This document shows, one piece after another, positions 7,173 through 14,741 of a DNA stretch of 16,908 bases. Numbering within the stretch: position 1 is the stretch's first letter; each line of letters opens with the position of its first letter. This DNA comes from JBFGJY01 sp041576975 (GTDB taxonomy: Bacteria > Pseudomonadota > Gammaproteobacteria > UBA4575). A program made the position numbers and the translations under genes. Below the pieces are notes generated by a model, which ran no database searches, was not told the origin of the DNA, and saw only the letters and a list, made by a program, of their open reading frames with translations. Location of the stretch: assembly GCA_041576975.1 (NCBI GenBank), contig JBFGJY010000056.1, forward strand, positions 1-16,908, written 5' to 3'.

Positions 7173-7505
7173 ATGTACTACAATGAAAGTAGCCTTCAAT
7201 TATTTGATATATGTAGCTACGACATGGACAGTTTTGCCGAATTTATTCAAAGCAAAGGCTTTCAATCCATCTTTTCAATTACCAAAAATGAAACAAAAGA
7301 ATTAATTGATGATGAAAATAAACGTTTGCAATTTGCCATGCGTTTTTTAAAGCAGGTTTTATTTGGCGAAATAACCATACCGATGCATGAGAATGCCTGT
7401 GAACAACACGTAACCGAACGCAAGGAGATTTGGTCTAAACGAAAATAGGAAGCCACCAAGCAATGGCGTGAACAACAGGAAGAGCAAAAGTACATTGAAA
7501 AATGA
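7173..7505 (+). pseudogene. Small charged-tail gene interrupted by in-frame TAG
   Basis: A 91-codon frame (ATG 7173, or more likely ATG 7224 giving MDSFAEFIQSKG) stops at TAG 7446-7448. The frame then continues for 18 codons, EATKQWREQQEEQKYIEK, to TGA 7503-7505. The sequence on both sides of the TAG is the same kind of Lys/Glu/Gln-rich helix, so the TAG appears to sit inside one coiled-coil-like tail. TAG is one transition from CAG (Gln). I do not recognise the family. It precedes the interrupted AAA+ ATPase on the same strand by about 240 nt and could be a partner, but this is only positional. A genuine 91- or 74-residue product ending at TAG is possible. Confidence 0.45.
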
Positions 7506-7744
7506 TGTTGATATAATTTATTCGATACTATATCTATTTTCCCAACCCACCCATGTCAAAATCGCGGCTAGTTAAGTTATTGGCCAGCTGATCAGACTTA
7601 TTTGACCAGCTTAGCAAACAAAATACTGTTTGCTAAGACTTATCAATGATAAAAGACAAACTCAACCGAATTTTTTCTGCGCCGGCAGACAAATTTCTAC
7701 GGCGCCATATATACATTTCGTGATAGTACAAACTACAAATAATA
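7506..7744. other. Intergenic region before the AAA+ gene
   Basis: No convincing gene is seen. The region holds a perfect 11-bp hairpin at 7610-7637 and a CTGATCAG palindrome at 7588-7595. A 25-codon frame (7646-7723) exists but has no support. Confidence 0.4.
7610..7637. repeat. Perfect 11-bp inverted repeat
   Basis: CTTAGCAAACA and its exact complement TGTTTGCTAAG enclose a 6-nt loop AAATAC. No T-tract follows on either strand, so it is not a typical intrinsic terminator. It could be an mRNA hairpin, a protein-binding site or a remnant of a mobile-element end. Confidence 0.6.
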
Positions 7745-9226
7745 ATGTATGAGCTAAACGACTTAAAAGTTCTAATCAAATCAAAAACGCCGATTGTTGT
7801 CGTCGAGACACATGAGGAAGCGCGTGTATTGCGATTGTTTACTCAGCTAGTCATTGAATTTCCAGAACATCTTTACAAATGGGCTATTACTGAAGGTTTA
7901 CAAAGAATCGATGTAAAAGACATGCAACCGCAGGCATTTAACAAAGCCCCGCTTTAAGTATTACGAAATATTAGCAGCGCATCTACGTCAGGTATATTTT
8001 TATTCTTGGATTTTCACCCATATATGGAAGACCCTTTTAACAGTCGCACCATAAAGGAAATTGCTTTACAACATAATGAAAAACCCAATACGTTAGTATT
8101 TGTAAGTCACAATTTAAAAATACCCGTCGAATTAGAAAAGTTTGTTGCTCATTTTGAATTACGCCTACTCACTACTAAAGAGCTACGCAACATCATCATT
8201 AAAGAAGCTATTCGTTGGCAAGGGAAACACAAGACTAATCATATAATACAAGATGATGAGGTCGTTGAATTATTGGCACGCAATTTAACTGGTTTACCAC
8301 AACAAGATGTGCGCCGACTTGCACGTCATGCTATAGCTGATGATGGTGCACTTTCAAAAAGTGATTTACCTGAAATCATGACTGCAAAATATCGCCTACT
8401 CAGCAAAGATAATGGCCTATCGTTTGAACATGACACGGCGAAGTTTTCGGATGTGGCAGGTATGAAAAAACTGAAAAAATGGCTACAGCAACGCAAAGAT
8501 GTGTTCATTGCCGAAAAACCTCCTAAAGGATTAGATCGACCGAAAGGTCTATTGCTCAACGGTGTGCAAGGTAGTGGGAAAAGTCTTACCGCAAAAGCAA
8601 TTGCAGGTGTGTGGAACCTGCCATTACTACATTTAGACATTGGAAGTTTATTTAATAAGTTTATTGGTGAAACTGAAAAAAACCTACGCGATGCCATTAA
8701 AACCGCTGAAGTCATGTCGCCTTGTATACTGTGGATCGATGAAATAGAGAAAGGCATCAGTACTGGAGATGACACAACGGGCACCAGTGATCGAGTACTA
8801 GGTACAATATTGACCTGGATGGCTGAGCGTAAACACCGTGTTTTTCTAGCCATAACTGCCAACAATATCGAGGCATTACCACCTGAACTCATTCGCAAAG
8901 GTCGCTTAGATGAAATATTTTTTGTCGATTTACCTGATCACAATACGCGCAAAGAGATCTTTCGTATCCATTTAAATAAACGAGAAGTTTCAAGTGACAG
9001 TTTTGATTTAGAAAGACTCGCACAAATAAGTAATGGGTTTTCAGGTGCGGAAATCGAACAATCTGTAGTTTCAGACTTATACGCTGCGCATGCTGAAAAC
9101 TCTCCACTTAAGCAAGCGCAACTTTTGGAAGAACTGCTTAGCACTAAGCCCTTATCGGTAGTAATGGCCGAGAAAATCGCCAGCCTACGTGCATGGGCAA
9201 GCGAACGTACCGTGAGTGCAAATTAA
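7745..9226 (+). pseudogene. Ycf46-like AAA+ ATPase interrupted by in-frame TAA
   Basis: One continuous frame from ATG 7745 to TAA 9226, broken once by TAA at 7955-7957. Read through, it encodes 493 residues, the length expected for Ycf46-like AAA proteins. The N-terminal part (IVVVETHEEARVLRLF) and the FLDFHPYMEDP segment belong to the conserved N-domain of that family, and the TAA falls between them. The AAA core is intact. Numbered from TTG 8006 it has Walker A GVQGSGKS (186-193), GETEKN (221-226), Walker B ILWIDE (241-246), sensor ITANN and IRKGRLDE with the arginine finger. A restart at TTG 8006 or ATG 8024 would lose the first 85-90 residues and has no Shine-Dalgarno. The stop is one transition from CAA (Gln). 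It may be a new pseudogene, a recoded gene or a base error. Confidence 0.8.
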
Positions 9227-9239
9227 TTAAACAGTAATT

Positions 9240-9830
9240 CTAAAAATTTGTATCAATGTACAGCTCTACTCCATTAAGAAACATCTGCACAGCAAGCATG
9301 ATCAGAATCATACCCATTAGTCTCTCAAATGCGCGCGCTCCCTTTTCGCCTAAATACTTAAAAAACCAAGGTGATGGAATAAGAATCAACGAAGCTATAC
9401 ACCATGATATTGTAAGAGCAAGCACCCAGGTAAGTGTATTGGCAGGCTGACTACTTCCTAATATCAACACTATCGCTATTGCTGCAGGTCCAACTACTAG
9501 CGGCATAGCTAAGGGCACTAAAAATGGATCTTCAGCTCTATCCACGATTTTCATGCCGATGGCAGGGAATACCATCCCTAAGGCAACCAATAAAAGAATG
9601 ATCCCACCGGCAATATGTAGTGTTGACACTCTAAGATTTAAATAAGACTGAACATAGTCTCCAAGTAACAAAAAGACGAGTAGCAATATGTATGCAAATA
9701 CAAGCTCTCTACTAATAATTTTCACACGATCATGGATTGATTTATTGCTTAATATGGAATTAAAGACAGGTAAATTACCAATTGGGTCCATAATTAAAAA
9801 TAACAATACTGAGGCCTGAGTTAAATTCAT
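9240..9830 (-). CDS. MarC family integral membrane protein
   Basis: A 196-residue protein with six hydrophobic segments and typical MarC/UPF0056 motifs: FLIMDPIGNLPVF near the N-terminus and VPLAMPLVVGPAAIA in the middle. The end GARAFERLMGMILIMLAVQMFLNGV is also typical (quoted in part: ERLMGMILIMLAVQMFLNG). The family sits in the inner membrane. Despite its name it has no confirmed role in antibiotic resistance, and its transport function is unproven. The TAG stop converges on the AAA+ gene with a gap of only 13 nt. Length and topology are normal. Confidence 0.9.
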   Translation of the reverse strand: MNLTQASVLLFLIMDPIGNLPVFNSILSNKSIHDRVKIISRELVFAYILLLVFLLLGDYVQSYLNLRVSTLHIAGGIILLLVALGMVFPAIGMKIVDRAEDPFLVPLAMPLVVGPAAIAIVLILGSSQPANTLTWVLALTISWCIASLILIPSPWFFKYLGEKGARAFERLMGMILIMLAVQMFLNGVELYIDTNF

Positions 9831-9898
9831 TTGAAAATAAATCTGATCATTGTATTTATGATTATAAATTTATATAAATATTTTAAACTGTAGTGCAT

Positions 9899-10486
9899 TT
9901 AAAATTGGCAACTTTTGTATAAGCCAAAAGCTCCAGAGGTTATATTTTGCAATTCACTTGAAATACTCTGTGAATAGTGAATTACATTTAAATATTGACC
10001 ATCAATTGAAAATAATAAGTCACGAGTTTCTTCTGATTTATCCCATTTTAAATATGTATGCGCAATTAAAATCTCTGTTTCATTGACTTGCTTATATTGT
10101 TCCCAATTTATTTCAGCAATATCTACATTATGCTGCAGATGATGTTTAAAGTAATTTAATTTTGCTTGTTCCAATTGTTCTCTTCTACTTTTTAAACCAC
10201 TTAAATTTGCTAGCTTATGGTGATCAAGATGCAGATGGTCTACACGCCACAATAAGCCTGTATCAAGCTTGAAGGTAACAGTTTCGCCTATGGAATTACT
10301 ACGATCGGAAATCTTTAACTGTGTACTAAATGCACCCCCAGGTAATTTACATTTAAAGGATTCACTTGGTGATACATAGTAGCCATGGCTTAGGTGTCCA
10401 TTTAAGAGCAACAACACGCAACTAGAAATGGTGAAGATGCAAAAAGCAAGGTAAAAAAATTTAAGCGCAGAAAGCAAGAAACGCAT
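9899..10486 (-). CDS. Unknown membrane-anchored or secreted protein
   Basis: A 195-residue protein I do not recognise. Residues about 8-28 are strongly hydrophobic (FFYLAFCIFTISSCVLLLL), acting as a signal anchor or an uncleaved signal. The rest is soluble and presumably periplasmic, with a beta-like region (SNSIGETVTFKL), a charged helix (SRREQLEQAKLNYFKHH) and a Cys near the C-terminus (SCQF) that might pair with Cys46. An SSC within the hydrophobic stretch is not a good lipobox. It lies 74 nt downstream of another minus-strand exported protein gene, so the two may be co-transcribed. No Shine-Dalgarno is clear. Confidence 0.6.
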   Translation of the reverse strand: MRFLLSALKFFYLAFCIFTISSCVLLLLNGHLSHGYYVSPSESFKCKLPGGAFSTQLKISDRSNSIGETVTFKLDTGLLWRVDHLHLDHHKLANLSGLKSRREQLEQAKLNYFKHHLQHNVDIAEINWEQYKQVNETEILIAHTYLKWDKSEETRDLLFSIDGQYLNVIHYSQSISSELQNITSGAFGLYKSCQF

Positions 10487-10560
10487 AAGCTATATTGGAA
10501 ACTCCATAAAGCTTGGCTAGGTATGCTGTGTGCTTATTAACTTCCTTGTGTATGATTTAC

Positions 10561-10950
10561 TCAAGGAATATCTTTAACTAATGAACCTAGAACCTCACTA
10601 AGATCAGGATCCAATAATATCCTTCTTCTTTCTTCCATCACTTGAGTCACTTCACCGCAGTAAAACTGGTTATTTTGGAATTTGCTGATAAACGCTTGTT
10701 GTTCTTCAACAGATAAAGAACTAAACGCTTGCTCGCCATTGATTTGTGAGGTTTTTAGCCTATCTAGTTCTTTAGCAATTTGAGATTTATAGGTTACTGC
10801 AGACTCTCGGGTTTGCACTTTTACTAGGAGTTCTCTTAAATGGGTATACTCTTCAGCAAAACTTCCTCCATGTTTACTCACACGTTCCCCAGCATAACCC
10901 TCTAATGCTGCCAGTAAAATCACAATTATGAATAATAAGTAAAATTTCAT
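10561..10950 (-). CDS. Unknown small exported protein
   Basis: A 129-residue protein with a clear N-terminal signal peptide (residues 1-20, cleavage likely after GYA). The mature domain is mostly helical and charged (ELLVKVQTRESAVTYKSQIA, then SLSVEEQQAFISKFQNNQFY). One cysteine lies near residue 98. I do not recognise the family. It is the first of two adjacent minus-strand genes for membrane or periplasmic proteins, upstream of the 195-residue gene. The 254-nt region between it and the divergent MarR-type gene holds no visible gene and could carry divergent promoters. Confidence 0.62.
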   Translation of the reverse strand: MKFYLLFIIVILLAALEGYAGERVSKHGGSFAEEYTHLRELLVKVQTRESAVTYKSQIAKELDRLKTSQINGEQAFSSLSVEEQQAFISKFQNNQFYCGEVTQVMEERRRILLDPDLSEVLGSLVKDIP

Positions 10951-11204
10951 TAATGCATTCTAAAATGTAAATTTATATACCCAAAGCTAAGCTCTTATGT
11001 AACGCATATTATGAGAGAAGTGAAGTAATTTCATGCATACGTGGCAAGTAAGCAAGGGCTTGTGAAAGCTCGAATGGGCATTAGTTGTACTTATACGAAA
11101 TCATACCTAAAGTAATCAGTACTTCAAATAATTCGAACTATTATTTAAAACAGGACTATCATGATTAAAGTCACGTAAGTAAATATGCAATTTAGAAAAG
11201 CGAA

Positions 11205-11675
11205 ATGGATAAAACTGAACACCATATACCGGCCGAATGCTATTTGGATATTGTAGGGTTAGCTTACAAGTTAATTGATTCTGCTAAAAAACAACTAAAC
11301 AAATATTTACGTAAACACCACATTAAGTTTGCCCATTGGTACTTGCTTAAATCAATCATGTTCGATGGCGTAAAAACACCATCTGCGCTTGCGCTATGTA
11401 TGGGTATCGATCGCGCCGCAGTAACACGTTTATTAGATGACCTTGAGATGCGACTATTGATCTTACGCAAGCCAAATAAACAAGATAGACGTGTCGTAAC
11501 TATCGAGCTTACCGAAAAAGGTAAATCAATCGCTCATCAGGGTATAGAAATTTTAGTGAATCTACCTGATGCATTAAAAGGACGATTGAATGCTAATGAA
11601 TTAAATACTATTCGGCAACTAGAAAACTACCACTGTGTAAATGAAGCAACACAAATTACTGCAGCCATTAGTTAA
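11205..11675 (+). CDS. MarR family transcriptional regulator
   Basis: A 156-residue winged-helix DNA-binding protein. The helix-turn-helix region is TPSALALCMGIDRAAVTRLL (about residues 64-83), followed by the wing with the MarR signature KQDRRVVTIELTEKG (about 97-111). Flanking helices form the dimer interface. MarR proteins usually repress divergent or nearby genes and are released by small ligands. The divergent neighbour is the exported protein gene at 10561-10950, a possible target by position only. The Shine-Dalgarno upstream of ATG 11205 is weak. The length is normal. Confidence 0.9.
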   Translation: MDKTEHHIPAECYLDIVGLAYKLIDSAKKQLNKYLRKHHIKFAHWYLLKSIMFDGVKTPSALALCMGIDRAAVTRLLDDLEMRLLILRKPNKQDRRVVTIELTEKGKSIAHQGIEILVNLPDALKGRLNANELNTIRQLENYHCVNEATQITAAIS

Positions 11676-11736
11676 TTTAGCAAAATCCTTGCTACAGGTA
11701 ATAACACTTTTTGTTGTTAGGATACCTAGCTCTAAC

Positions 11737-12228
11737 TTAAGCTCCAGGCGGTTGTAGAGGTGGGCCACCCATAATGAGATCAAGAGTGCTGCGCAATGCC
11801 CATGCCTTATCAGTAAAGCTTTCTTCATTTTCTGCCATTGCAAGACCTGCTTGCAAGGCATCACTCAATTCCATACATTCGTCTTTAATCGTAAACAATA
11901 TTTTATAAACCGTTCCTTCATATATACGATTAGTCAGACTAGTCCCACCGGCGTTAAATACTCGGGTACCAAGCCGAATAGTTTCTGCAGTAGTTAATAA
12001 AACTGAATTAAAATGCGGACAGTTTTCTTTTATGCGTTCTCGAAACTGCCGTGGTGCCTCCGAAGCCTCTGTAAAAACTTGCTGTTGACGTTTTATGATT
12101 TCTTCTTCTGAAAGCGAAGTTTCCTTAATCGTAACTTTATCTTGTCCGGAAACTTTATTCTCAGTATCTAAACATGCCGTTAAACATAATATTAGAGATG
12201 CCATTGCCATACTAAAAATTAATTTCAT
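11737..12228 (-). CDS. Putative lipoprotein of unknown function
   Basis: A 163-residue protein with a lipoprotein signal peptide: hydrophobic residues 5-18 then lipobox LTAC, lipidated at Cys19. The mature part starts with a charged linker (SLSEEEIIKRQQQVFTEA) and has two cysteines in the body (ENCPHF and KDECMEL) that could form a disulfide. The C-terminus is Pro/Gly-rich. The residue after Cys19 is Leu, so there is no Asp inner-membrane retention signal and outer-membrane sorting is likely. AGGATGAT precedes the ATG at 12228. I do not recognise the family. It converges with the MarR gene. Confidence 0.72.
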   Translation of the reverse strand: MKLIFSMAMASLILCLTACLDTENKVSGQDKVTIKETSLSEEEIIKRQQQVFTEASEAPRQFRERIKENCPHFNSVLLTTAETIRLGTRVFNAGGTSLTNRIYEGTVYKILFTIKDECMELSDALQAGLAMAENEESFTDKAWALRSTLDLIMGGPPLQPPGA

Positions 12229-12318
12229 ATATCATCCTAATCAGACAATAAAGATGGTATTGAGCTATATTAAAAAAACTCATTTGAACGCGTAAATCAG
12301 CCATATACATATAGAAAT

Positions 12319-12358
12319 TGAATGTATGCGCATTCATATTCGCAATGCTTTACATTCA
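12319..12358. repeat. Inverted repeat downstream of acetolactate synthase gene
   Basis: TGAATGTA and TACATTCA form an 8-bp outer stem, with TGCG and CGCA as a 4-bp inner stem and a 6-nt one-sided bulge. It lies between the end of the acetolactate synthase gene and the start of the lipoprotein gene. There is no U-tract on the minus strand, so it may be an operator, an mRNA 3' hairpin or a non-canonical terminator. Confidence 0.45.
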
Positions 12359-12383
12359 TCAGTTGAATATTGAATACGACTAG

Positions 12384-14225
12384 TTAAAACATCTCTGATG
12401 AATCAACATCAGTCTCTGTATCAGCCACTACAGCATTACGCGTAGGGATATGATCGCCAGTGATCATTTGGTCATAGCACATACCCGGCCCTACCATGGG
12501 ATATACACCCGCATCGGGATCAATCATCACTTCTAAAAAAGCAGGGCCGTTAAAGCACATAAATTCTTTTATAACCCGTGGAAGATCTGATTTGTTTTCT
12601 AAACGTGCGGCAAATTCATAACCATCTGCTTCTGCTGCTTTTACAAAGTCTTTTTTATGCAAAGATTTATCGCTAGCCGATAATCTTCCCTTAAAGAAAA
12701 GCTTTTGCCATTGCTTTACCATGCCGTCGCCTAAATTGTTCAGCACCACAATTTTTATTGGCAGTTTGTAAGTCGTTACTGTTTCAAGCTCACCTAAATT
12801 CATACGTATACTGGCATCCCCGTCAATATCGATAACGACTAAATTTGGTTTGGCGAACTGTGCCCCTATTGCCGCAGGCAGGCCAAAACCCATGGTCCCC
12901 ATACTACCCGACGTTAACCAAAGCCGCGGTGACTTGAAGTCAAAATATTGTGCGGCCCACATTTGATGTTGGCCTACGCCAGTACTAATAATCGCTTCGC
13001 CATTCGCATGCTTATTTATTTCTTCGATCACTGCGTAGGGTTGAATTCGACTACTTTTTTTATCGTAATTCATCGCATAAGTACTTTTTAACTCAGTAAC
13101 GTGTGCATGCCAAAACGCAAAATCTTTAGAAAATTTTCGTTTTTTTACGCCATAATCCAATAATGTTGTTAACGCTTGCGGCAATAAACCCACATGATCC
13201 CAATCTACGCTTTTTACTTTATGTATTTCCGAAGGGTCGACGTCAAAATGTGCAATAAATTTTGCCTTGGGAGCAAACTTATCAGGCACTGCAGCTACAC
13301 GATCATCGAAACGTGCACCGATTGCGATTAAAAAGTCGCTGTCATCAACGGCGTAGTTAGCAAATGCTGTACCATGCATGCCAAGCATGTGTAGCGAATG
13401 TGGCTGTGTAGTATCGTATGCACCAATGCCCATAAGCGTTGTTACTACGGGAATTTTAAATACATCCGCAAACGTGCGCATCTCGTCAGCAGCATTACCG
13501 TTGATCACACCACCACCTGCATAAATAATAGGACGTTCTGATTGTTCAAAGGCATCAAAAAAGGACTGGCAATCCTCGTCGGTTAAAACATTTTCCGTGA
13601 TTTCTTGAATGCGCTCACGATAACCTCGTATGGCTAATCGACCTTTGCCTTGAAATACCCCTTCCCAGTTTTGCACGTCTTTTGGAATATCAACAACTAC
13701 CGGACCCGGTCGACCCGTACGAGCAATTTCAAATGCTGTACGCATCGTGGCTTCTAATTTTTCAGGGTCCGTGACTAAAAAGATGTGCTTCGCAACTGCA
13801 CCCATGATGTTGGCGATGGGAGCTTCTTGAAAGCCGTCACTGCCAATTGCGGGAGTCGGAACTTGGCCACAGATTACAACAATAGGAATGGAATCTGCCA
13901 TGCAATCGCGCACCGGTGTAACCGTGTTGGTCGCACCTGGACCTGAGGTCACCATCACTACACCGACTTTACCGCTGGCGCGTGCATAACCTGATGCCAT
14001 GAATCCAGCACCTTGTTCATTAGCAGGAACAATCAACGGCATGGATTCGTTGGTTTCGGCATTGAAACGGAACACCGCATCATAGGTGGGTAATATCGCA
14101 CCGCCACTGTAACCAAAAATCACATCGGTACCTTCTTGTGCAAGAACTTGCACAATAATATCCGAGCCGGTCATTTTTGTGCCCGCGAGTGGATGATTAT
14201 CTTGTTTGGCCAATGCTTGTTGCAT
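12384..14225 (-). CDS. ilvB: Acetolactate synthase, catalytic (large) subunit
   Basis: A 613-residue thiamine-diphosphate enzyme that condenses two pyruvates to acetolactate, or pyruvate with 2-oxobutyrate, the first common step of valine, leucine and isoleucine synthesis. The N-terminal domain has FGYSGGAILPTYDA and the catalytic glutamate in NEQGAGFMASGYARASGKVG. The central domain has a FAD-type region (IGARFDDRVA). The C-terminal domain has SMGTMGFGLPAAIGAQ and the ThDP/metal motif GDASIRMN...VVLNN, then GMVKQWQ. ATG 14225 is preferred; TTG 14234 is an upstream alternative. No regulatory small subunit (ilvH/ilvN) is adjacent, and the tail beyond about residue 590 is polar. ilvB, ilvI and ilvG cannot be separated here. 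Confidence 0.93.
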   Translation of the reverse strand: MQQALAKQDNHPLAGTKMTGSDIIVQVLAQEGTDVIFGYSGGAILPTYDAVFRFNAETNESMPLIVPANEQGAGFMASGYARASGKVGVVMVTSGPGATNTVTPVRDCMADSIPIVVICGQVPTPAIGSDGFQEAPIANIMGAVAKHIFLVTDPEKLEATMRTAFEIARTGRPGPVVVDIPKDVQNWEGVFQGKGRLAIRGYRERIQEITENVLTDEDCQSFFDAFEQSERPIIYAGGGVINGNAADEMRTFADVFKIPVVTTLMGIGAYDTTQPHSLHMLGMHGTAFANYAVDDSDFLIAIGARFDDRVAAVPDKFAPKAKFIAHFDVDPSEIHKVKSVDWDHVGLLPQALTTLLDYGVKKRKFSKDFAFWHAHVTELKSTYAMNYDKKSSRIQPYAVIEEINKHANGEAIISTGVGQHQMWAAQYFDFKSPRLWLTSGSMGTMGFGLPAAIGAQFAKPNLVVIDIDGDASIRMNLGELETVTTYKLPIKIVVLNNLGDGMVKQWQKLFFKGRLSASDKSLHKKDFVKAAEADGYEFAARLENKSDLPRVIKEFMCFNGPAFLEVMIDPDAGVYPMVGPGMCYDQMITGDHIPTRNAVVADTETDVDSSEMF

Positions 14226-14227
14226 AA

Positions 14228-14299
14228 ATCTCAAGGAATTACATTACGTGTTTGAGATTGACTATAACGTTAAATCTATAGCAGACCAAGCCATCTCAA
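14228..14299 (-). promoter_or_regulatory. Possible alternative-hairpin leader of acetolactate synthase mRNA
   Basis: In the mRNA sense the leader holds UUGAGAU (14299-14293), its exact complement AUCUCAA (14258-14252) and a second UUGAGAU (14234-14228), which ends 2 nt before the ATG and contains the only Shine-Dalgarno-like GAGA. The middle element can pair with either copy but not both. The proximal pairing extends to 8 bp and would hide the ribosome site. Regulation is inferred, not shown. Confidence 0.3.
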
Positions 14300-14333
14300 T
14301 TGGTTAGTTTCTAAAAAGTGTAAAGGCAAAAAC

Positions 14334-14355
14334 AAAAAAGCCCTCTAACGAGGGC
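14334..14355 (-). terminator. Intrinsic terminator of the 53-residue protein gene
   Basis: On the minus strand a GC-rich 6-bp stem, GCCCTC and GAGGGC with a 4-nt loop GTTA, is followed directly by six U residues (14339-14334). It lies 42 nt after the stop codon at 14398 and upstream of the acetolactate synthase gene, so it separates the two. Confidence 0.85.
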
Positions 14356-14397
14356 CTTATTATTCGTTTTTGTAAAACTAAATTTAGTCAACTAAGC

Positions 14398-14559
14398 TCA
14401 TGGTTGTTTTGGCGTTGTATATTCTGCTTCTTTCTGGAATGGTTTCCAGATAGTTTCATACCCAACGAAGCCCTTTTCATTCGGCTCTTTCTGACGTGTT
14501 TTGAAATAACGAGCCTCGCCCTCTGGAACGTTGGGTCTAGTATTTTTTTGCTCACTCAT
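14398..14559 (-). CDS. 53-residue small protein of unknown function
   Basis: A short gene well supported by its context: AAAGGTGAT is an excellent Shine-Dalgarno 4-5 nt before the ATG at 14559, and an intrinsic terminator follows the TGA. The product is hydrophilic and basic/aromatic, starting MSEQKNTRPNVPEGEARYFK, with GFVGYETIWKPFQKE in the middle. There is no signal peptide, membrane segment or cysteine. It is not a branched-chain amino acid leader peptide, as it lacks runs of Ile, Leu or Val. I do not recognise the family. The function is unknown, but the gene is very probably expressed. Confidence 0.72.
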   Translation of the reverse strand: MSEQKNTRPNVPEGEARYFKTRQKEPNEKGFVGYETIWKPFQKEAEYTTPKQP

Positions 14560-14603
14560 AAATCACCTTTCACTTGAAAAAATAGAAATAGTTCGATTGG
14601 ATA

Positions 14604-14634
14604 ATTGTAACAAAATAGCACTTCAGGATGACAA
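14604..14634 (-). promoter_or_regulatory. Candidate promoter of the 53-residue protein gene
   Basis: In the minus-strand sense, TTGTCA (14634-14629) and TACAAT (14609-14604) each match the sigma-70 consensus at five of six positions, but the spacer is 19 nt, longer than the optimum. They lie about 45 nt upstream of the start codon. Confidence 0.3.
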
Positions 14635-14741
14635 TTTTCTCTTTATGTATAGTAAAAACATATCTATAGCGAGCCATCACTCAATGAGTTACCAGGTATA
14701 AAATAAGATCTTCGTCAGAGATAATCTGGTTAAATTTAGAG

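Noticed and set aside
3398..7570. Exact 13-nt match aaaatcgcggcta at 3398-3410 and 7558-7570
   Set aside because: A shared 13-mer is expected by chance about once or twice in a sequence this long, and the flanks do not match.
7646..7723. 25-codon frame before the AAA+ gene
   Set aside because: Very short, no ribosome site and no recognisable features.
8326..9144. Minus-strand open frames across the AAA+ gene
   Set aside because: The plus strand has clear Walker A, Walker B and sensor motifs; the opposite frames are shadows.
4087..9226. Genome-wide reassignment of TAA and TAG to glutamine
   Set aside because: The retropepsin, binding protein, GalT-like, acetolactate synthase and MarR genes end in TAA, and DoxX and MarC end in TAG, at normal family ends.
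11700..11730. Hairpin TAATAACA/TGTTGTTA after the MarR gene
   Set aside because: An AT-rich stem with a G-U pair and no trailing T-run; too weak to call a terminator.
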